This document shows, in pieces, positions 59,061-64,000 of a DNA stretch of 64,000 nt (position 1 is its first letter; every line of letters begins with the position of its first letter). Source of the DNA: Pseudomonadota bacterium (GTDB lineage: Bacteria; Pseudomonadota; Gammaproteobacteria; Xanthomonadales; Xanthomonadaceae); the NCBI GenBank assembly GCA_018242445.1, contig JAFEBW010000028.1:1-64000 (forward strand), given 5' to 3'. A model generated the notes under the pieces. The model saw only the letters and a program-made list of their open reading frames with translations, searched no databases and was not told the DNA's origin. The position numbers and the translations under genes are program-made.

Positions 59061-60083
59061 TCAGTGATCGCGATCCACCGCGTAATGTGCCAGTCCGTGC
59101 AGGGCGTCGCGCCACGGTGACGGCGCAATCGCATGCAGCGCAACTTGCGCGCGGTGCGCGTATTCGCGTGCCTTCGCAGCGGCGTAGTCGATGCCGCCGC
59201 TGCTCCGGATGGCGTGCACGATGGCCGGCAGAGCCTGGATGTCGCCTTCGACGATGGCGCTGCGGATGCGACCCGTGCCGGCTTTGTCGGCGTGCGCGAT
59301 GGCGTGGATCAGCGGCAGCGTGGCCTTGCCTTCGGCCAGATCGTCGCCGAGGTTCTTGCCCAGCGCGCCGGCATCGGCGGTGTAGTCGAGCACGTCGTCG
59401 GCGATCTGGAAGGCGAAGCCCAGTTGCAGTCCGTAATCGTGCAGCGCCTGCTGCGTGGCGGCGTCGGCATCGGCCAACAGCGCGCCCAGCCGCGTGGCGG
59501 CGGCGAACAGCACCGCGGTCTTGCGCTCGATCACGGTGAGATAAGCCGCCTCGTCGATGTCCGGATTTCTCACGTGCAGCAGTTGCAGCACCTCGCCCTC
59601 GGCAATCGCATTGGTGGTGTCGGCCAGCACCTGCATCACTTCCGGGCGCTGAAGTTCAACCATCAACTGGAAGCTGCGCGAATACAGGAAATCCCCGACC
59701 AGCACGCTGGGCGCATTGCCCCACAGCGCGTTGGCGGTGCGCCGCCCGCGCCGCAGGTCGGACTCGTCCACCACGTCGTCGTGCAGCAAGGTGGCGGTGT
59801 GGATGAACTCGATGATCGCCGCGAGCTGGTGGTGATCGGTGCCCTCGCAACCCAGCGCGCGCGCGGCCAGCACCGCCAGCATCGGGCGCAGGCGCTTGCC
59901 GCCGGCGGCGACGATGTGCTCGCCGATCTGGTTGACCAGCACCACGTCCGAAGCCAGCCGGCGGCGGATCAGTGCATCCACGGCGGCCATGTCGGCCGCC
60001 GCCAGCGCCTGGATCGCGCGCAGGTCGGCGACCGCCGGGGGCGGATCGGCAAGCTGGCTGCGGGTCGCGGCGTCGGCGGTCAT
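59061..60083 (-). CDS. ispB: Polyprenyl diphosphate synthase (octaprenyl type)
   Basis: 340 residues from the ATG at 60083. A trans-prenyltransferase making the side chain of ubiquinone. The two Asp-rich motifs are LLHDDVVDESDLRRG (first, near residue 100) and AFQIADDVLDYTAD (second, near 230), with GGKRLRPML upstream. Chain length (octaprenyl versus others) is inferred from the usual role of the gene in this group. It is divergent from ssb. Confidence 0.93.
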   Translation of the reverse strand: MTADAATRSQLADPPPAVADLRAIQALAAADMAAVDALIRRRLASDVVLVNQIGEHIVAAGGKRLRPMLAVLAARALGCEGTDHHQLAAIIEFIHTATLLHDDVVDESDLRRGRRTANALWGNAPSVLVGDFLYSRSFQLMVELQRPEVMQVLADTTNAIAEGEVLQLLHVRNPDIDEAAYLTVIERKTAVLFAAATRLGALLADADAATQQALHDYGLQLGFAFQIADDVLDYTADAGALGKNLGDDLAEGKATLPLIHAIAHADKAGTGRIRSAIVEGDIQALPAIVHAIRSSGGIDYAAAKAREYAHRAQVALHAIAPSPWRDALHGLAHYAVDRDH

Positions 60084-60363
60084 CGGCGGCGGGGCGGGCA
60101 GGGGGTTGCGCAGTATAACGGCTCGCCGGGTGCGGTCCGTCGGAATCGCCCTACACGCGATGACGGCATTGCCTGATGGCGCGGCGATCGCGGTCGGACG
60201 AATCTGATCCCGGGTCGCGGCAGGGCGGCATGGCGGGGCTGGTATCATGTCCCGCAGCCTTCCGGTTTCGATCACACCGCCACGCCGGCCGCCGTGCAAG
60301 CCTCGGCAGCGGCCAGCGACGGCGGACATCCCCCACGACAGCAACCCATCACGGAGCAGCGAC

Positions 60364-60837
60364 ATGGCGCGCGGCGTCAACAAAGTCATCCTCGTCGGCA
60401 ACCTCGGCAACGATCCGGAAGTCAAATACACGCAAGGCGGCATGGCGATCTGCTCGATCAGCCTGGCCACCACGTCCGTGCGCAAGGACAAGGACGGCAA
60501 CAACCAGGAACGCACCGAATGGCATCGCGTGAAGCTGTTCGGCAAACTCGGCGAGATCGCCGGCGAGTACCTGCGCAAGGGCAAGCAGTGCTACATCGAA
60601 GGCTCGATCCGCTACGACAAGTACACCGGCAAGGATGGCGTGGAGCGCTACAGCACCGACATCATCGCCGACGAGATGCAGATGCTCGGCGGTGCCGGGG
60701 GCGGCGGTGAGCGCACGGAACGCCCCGAGCGCGGTGGCTCGCGCCCGCAGGGTGGGCAGGGTGGTCAGCCCGATCGCGGCGCGCGTCAGGCCTCGCCGCC
60801 GGCGGGGGATTTCGTGGATGACGATATTCCGTTCTGA
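60364..60837 (+). CDS. ssb: Single-stranded DNA-binding protein
   Basis: 157 residues from the ATG at 60364. The OB fold (residues 1-110) begins [21 protein letters not shown] and includes [21 protein letters not shown] Gly/Arg/Gln-rich linker follows, and the C-terminal tip DDDIPF is the site that binds partner proteins. The first codons follow an SD-like GGAGC. Confidence 0.97.
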   Translation: MARGVNKVILVGNLGNDPEVKYTQGGMAICSISLATTSVRKDKDGNNQERTEWHRVKLFGKLGEIAGEYLRKGKQCYIEGSIRYDKYTGKDGVERYSTDIIADEMQMLGGAGGGGERTERPERGGSRPQGGQGGQPDRGARQASPPAGDFVDDDIPF

Positions 60838-60840
60838 GCG

Positions 60841-60944
60841 CCGTCATCCCGGCGGATCTCGATAGCCGAATGACTGGTCAAGCCGAGATCCGTCGTGATT
60901 CGGGTTCAAAGTCACAAGATTCCGGCATCTGCCGGAATGACGGG
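60841..60944. repeat. Diverged inverted repeat pair after ssb
   Basis: Left part starts GCCGTCATCCCGGCGGAT; right part is a palindrome ATTCCGGCATCTGCCGGAAT followed by GACGG (60919-60943). The outer ends CCGTCAT and ATGACGG are inverse of each other. It lies between the convergent ssb and glycosyltransferase genes. Confidence 0.6.
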
Positions 60945-60970
60945 GCTGAATTCTTGATGGCAACACGGAA

Positions 60971-63094
60971 TCAAACAGACGCTTGGCTGTCCGCTTCGAT
61001 GGTTGCAAGCAGGTTGCGCAGCACCTTGCGCGCGGCAGTGATGGAAAAATGTTGCTCGACATTCTCCACGCCGTGGCGCGCCAGCGCTTCCCACAGATCC
61101 CGATCATCGTATAGCCGCAGCACCGCGTCGGCGAACGATGCGGCGTCCGTGCCGACCAGCACGTCGTGGCCATCGCGCAGGTGCATGCCCTCGATGGCGA
61201 CGGGCGTGGCCACCACCGGCTGGCCGCGGGCCATGGCGTGGTTGAGCTTGCCCTTGACGCCGGCACCGTAGCGCAGCGGCGCCACGCCGACGCGGCAGCC
61301 GTCGAGAAAGGCGTCGAGGTCGGGGATGTGCCCATGCACCTGCACACAGGGCAGCTTGCCGAGGGCGAGCACGTCCGGCGGCGGCCAGGGGCCGACCAGG
61401 TGCAGGTCGATGTCCTCGCGTTGGGTTCGCACCAACGGCCAGATCTCGCGTGCCAGCCAGAGCGCGGCATCCACGTTCGGCGGGTGCCGGTAGCTGCCGA
61501 CGAAGACGACGCCTGAACGCTCGTCGAAGCGCGCGCGTTCCGCCGGCACGCGGTGGATGTTCGATAGCAGCTCGATCCGCGCGCCGGAAAGCTCGCGTTG
61601 CAGCAGGTCGCGTTCGTAGTCGCTCACCACGAGGGTCGTGTCGGCGGCGCGCACCAGTTTCAATTCGGATTCGCGGGTACGCCGGGCCTTCTTGCGCAAG
61701 ACCGCGCTGCCGGATATCTCCGCCTCGCGTTGCTCGCGCAGGAAGTGCAAGTCCACGGTGTCGAACACGAAGCGCGCCTGCGGGGCATGCCGGCGCGCCA
61801 GGCGCAGGTAGCTGGCGGCGACCTCGTGGCGGCTGGCGATGATCGTGTCGAACAGGCGCCCGTGCCGCTTGAACCAGCCCGCCGCGCCGCCCATCCACGG
61901 CTTGCACCAGACCTGCACGCCCAGTTGCTGCAGGGCCTGCGTGCGGATGCCGGCGTGCGCGCGGTTGTCGGCGAAAAACGCCACCGCGCAGCCTTCCTCG
62001 CGCAGCAAGCCGAGCAGGTTGAACATCCGTAGCGAGCCAGAGTCGTGATCGGGTGTGGGCGTGCAGGCGTCGATCACCAGCACGCGGTGTTGCGCGCGGT
62101 GCTCGCAGGCGAGGCGGATGTCGGTGCCGGGAGCAGGATGGTCAGCCAGGGTTTGCGCCCAGCGGGTAGTGAACTTGCGCCAGTTCACCCGTTGGTAGGC
62201 CTTGGTGCCCAGCGCCACGTCGGTGCCCGAGCTGATGCCCTCGTGGTGCACCACTACCGATGCCGGCTGATACAGCACGCGCAGGCCGAAGGCGCGCACG
62301 CGCATCGCCAGGTCGGTGTCCTCGTAATAGGCCGGCGTGTAGTGGGTGTCGAAGCCTTCGAGCTGCGCGAACAGCTCGCGCGCGATGGCGATCGCCGCGC
62401 CCGAGCAGTAGTCCACCTCGCGCACATGGTTCCATGCCGGGGCGCGCGGGTCTTCGAAGCGCCCGCAGTTCCACGCGCTGCCGTCGGCGAACACGATCGC
62501 GCCGGCTTCCTGCAAGCGGCCGTCGGGATACACCAGCTTGGCCCCGACGATGCCGGCGCTGGGGTGGTCGGCGAAGGTGCCGATCAGCGCGTCCAGCCAG
62601 CCCGGCTGCACGGCGGTGTCGTTGTTGAGGAACACCAGGTAATCGCCGTGGGCGAGGGCCGCGCCGGCATTGCAGGCGGCGATGAAACCCTGGTTGCTGC
62701 GCAGCCGCACCACGCGCAGACCCTCGACGCCGTTCGCGCGCAGGCCGGTTTCGTCGGTCGATGCATCATCGACGAGGATGATCTCGAACGGCGTGGCGTC
62801 CCCGCAGGCGGCCAGCGCGCGCAGGCAGGCCAGGGTGTGCGCGAAGTGGTCGTGGACGGGAATCACGACGCTGGCCACGGGCGCGTCAGCGCAGGGTACG
62901 GCGAAGGGGCGGAAGGGCAGGTCGGCGGGGATCGCCAGCGGCATCCGCCCGCCGCGCGAGGGGGGGCGCAGTTCGTGCAGGGCGCGCACGACGGTGCCGC
63001 GCAGGCCGCGCCGGCGCACGCTGGCGCCGGTGCGCTCGAGGGTGCTGCGGGCGCGTCGCCATGCGAACTCCAGCCGCGCGAGGAGGTCAGTCAT
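60971..63094 (-). CDS. Two-domain glycosyltransferase (GT2 plus GT4-like)
   Basis: 707 residues from the ATG at 63094. Residues about 70-330 are a GT2 (GT-A) domain with VVIPVHDHFAHTLACL, ILVDDASTDET and FLNNDTAVQPGWLDALIG as the metal motif. Residues about 355-700 are a GT-B type domain (VLVIDACTPTPDHDSGS start, VVFVGSYRHPPNVDAALWL, and GVAPLRYGAGVKGKLNHAMARG-type donor site). Such proteins build surface polysaccharides. No other polysaccharide genes are near, so the product is unknown. Confidence 0.9.
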   Translation of the reverse strand: MTDLLARLEFAWRRARSTLERTGASVRRRGLRGTVVRALHELRPPSRGGRMPLAIPADLPFRPFAVPCADAPVASVVIPVHDHFAHTLACLRALAACGDATPFEIILVDDASTDETGLRANGVEGLRVVRLRSNQGFIAACNAGAALAHGDYLVFLNNDTAVQPGWLDALIGTFADHPSAGIVGAKLVYPDGRLQEAGAIVFADGSAWNCGRFEDPRAPAWNHVREVDYCSGAAIAIARELFAQLEGFDTHYTPAYYEDTDLAMRVRAFGLRVLYQPASVVVHHEGISSGTDVALGTKAYQRVNWRKFTTRWAQTLADHPAPGTDIRLACEHRAQHRVLVIDACTPTPDHDSGSLRMFNLLGLLREEGCAVAFFADNRAHAGIRTQALQQLGVQVWCKPWMGGAAGWFKRHGRLFDTIIASRHEVAASYLRLARRHAPQARFVFDTVDLHFLREQREAEISGSAVLRKKARRTRESELKLVRAADTTLVVSDYERDLLQRELSGARIELLSNIHRVPAERARFDERSGVVFVGSYRHPPNVDAALWLAREIWPLVRTQREDIDLHLVGPWPPPDVLALGKLPCVQVHGHIPDLDAFLDGCRVGVAPLRYGAGVKGKLNHAMARGQPVVATPVAIEGMHLRDGHDVLVGTDAASFADAVLRLYDDRDLWEALARHGVENVEQHFSITAARKVLRNLLATIEADSQASV

Positions 63095-63265
63095 CGGCAG
63101 GGGCCGGCGGCCGGGAGGTTGGTTGGCGGCCAAGGGTCTGGTCGGGTGGCGGTGAGGGCTCCTAGGCTACCGCCGCCGGTTTTTCGATGACAGGGCCGCG
63201 GGTTCGCGTCAGCGTGCCGACAGGCGCGAACGGTTAGACTTCACCACTGGTGCATGGAGACGGTA

Positions 63266-64000
63266 TGCGGCGCAGGGACGAGGAAGACGAGGACGAGGAC
63301 GACGACGAGGAAGCATCGCCGCGCCGCTCGTGGTGGCGCTGGATCCTCTATCCCTCGCTGCTGGGGCTGGGGCTGTTGCTCGGCTTGGGCATCCCCTACG
63401 TCTGGGTGCTCGACGGCAAGGTGCGTGAGCAGTTCGGGCAATTGCAATGGCAGGTGCCCACCACCGTGTATGCGCAACCGCTGAAGCTTGCCCCCGGACT
63501 GCGCATGGACGCGGCCACCCTGCAACTGGAACTGGGCGCGGCGCAATACCGCAACGACGGCATCGGCAGCACGCCGGGCACCTTTGCCCGCAACGGCAGC
63601 ACGTTCACCATTTCCAGCCGCGGCTTCACCGACCTCGCCGCGCCGGTGCCGCCCGCGCAGGTACAGGTGCAACTGGCCGATGGCGCGGTCGCCTCGCTGC
63701 GCGCATCCGGTGGCGCGGCGTTGCAGTCGGCCACCCTCGACCCCGCGCGCATCGCCGCCTTGTATGGCTCGACCCAGGAAGAACGCGAACTGGTGCACGG
63801 CGCCGACGTGCCGCCGCTGCTGGTGGCCGGACTGCAGGCGGTGGAGGACCGCAAGTTCAAGACCCACCACGGCGTGGACGTGCTCGGCATCGCCCGCGCG
63901 GTGTGGATCGATGCGCGCGAGGGCGGCGCCAAGCAGGGCGCGAGCACGCTCACCCAGCAGCTCGTGCGCAACCTGTTCCTGTCCAACGAGCGCAGCATCG
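63266..64000 (+). CDS. mrcB: Penicillin-binding protein 1B (partial, runs off the window)
   Basis: The first 245 codons of a class A penicillin-binding protein; the frame is open to the window edge. GGAG lies five bases before the ATG. The cytoplasmic N-terminus is strongly acidic (DEEDEDEDDDEEA), followed by a membrane helix (about 26-48), a domain fitting the regulatory UB2H region, and the start of the glycosyltransferase domain: VEDRKFKTHHGVD with the catalytic Glu, and QGASTLTQQLVRNLFLS. It makes and cross-links peptidoglycan in the periplasm. Confidence 0.93.

Overview
The window is about 64 kb of high-GC, gene-dense proteobacterial chromosome. Gene content points to the Xanthomonadales (Lysobacterales). 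Evidence includes an aspartate kinase fused to diaminopimelate decarboxylase, the MurL/MurD2 route for putting glutamate into peptidoglycan, a miaA-hfq-hflX-hflK-hflC-DUF2065-purA cluster, a cyo-type quinol oxidase operon followed by SURF1, and many short REP-like palindromes. No rRNA, tRNA, CRISPR array, prophage or transposase gene was seen. Nearly everything is core metabolism, so the unusual material lies in small insertions.

Layout. 0.1-3 kb: a DUF559 nuclease-like gene enclosed by inverted REP palindromes, then tdh-kbl (threonine catabolism). 3-10 kb: an autotransporter-type barrel, then folC, a SPOR protein, cvpA and purF, then a ferritin-like DUF455 gene. 10-15 kb: lpxH, a lipoprotein peptidyl-prolyl isomerase, gltX and an MHS-type transporter. 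15-20 kb: cyoABCD-SURF1. 20-23 kb: a zur-like regulator convergent with a TonB receptor that has an AT-rich operator-like palindrome at its start. 23-30 kb: a lipoprotein, an unknown gene beside a response regulator with a degenerate GGDEF domain and a long repeat tail, a secreted hydrolase, and a LysR regulator. 30-39 kb: folP, cfa, then the miaA-to-purA cluster. 39-47 kb: hutD, a GNAT gene and the suf iron-sulfur operon (Rrf2 regulator, sufB, two inserted genes, sufC, sufD, sufS, GNAT), divergent from a SET-domain methyltransferase. 47-52 kb: a TPR-sulfotransferase, a small secreted protein and an EF-G paralogue. 52-59 kb: lysAC-murL-murD2, a membrane-anchored unknown and a dienelactone-hydrolase-like protein. 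59-64 kb: ispB-like synthase, ssb, a two-domain glycosyltransferase and the start of PBP1b.

Functional links. lysAC, murL and murD2 overlap end to start, tying diaminopimelate/lysine metabolism to stem-peptide assembly; PBP1b lies nearby. The suf genes form one minus-strand unit headed by a cysteine-containing Rrf2 sensor. The cyo genes overlap by 4 bases and are followed by an assembly factor.

Most unusual points: (1) REP-like palindromes mostly occur as inverted pairs with their tails facing inward, and one such pair encloses a DUF559 gene exactly; (2) a REP pair has been inserted in frame inside murL, and a single REP inside the start of sufS; (3) the 5' end of purA, with its ribosome binding site and first codons, is duplicated 192 bases upstream as a 13-codon mini-ORF, separated from purA by a structured element whose hairpins carry GGA loops; (4) a lower-GC nucleotidyltransferase-like pair sits inside the suf operon; (5) the TonB receptor start region suggests a TTG start preceded by a 30-base operator. 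All functions are inferred from sequence reading; no database search was run.
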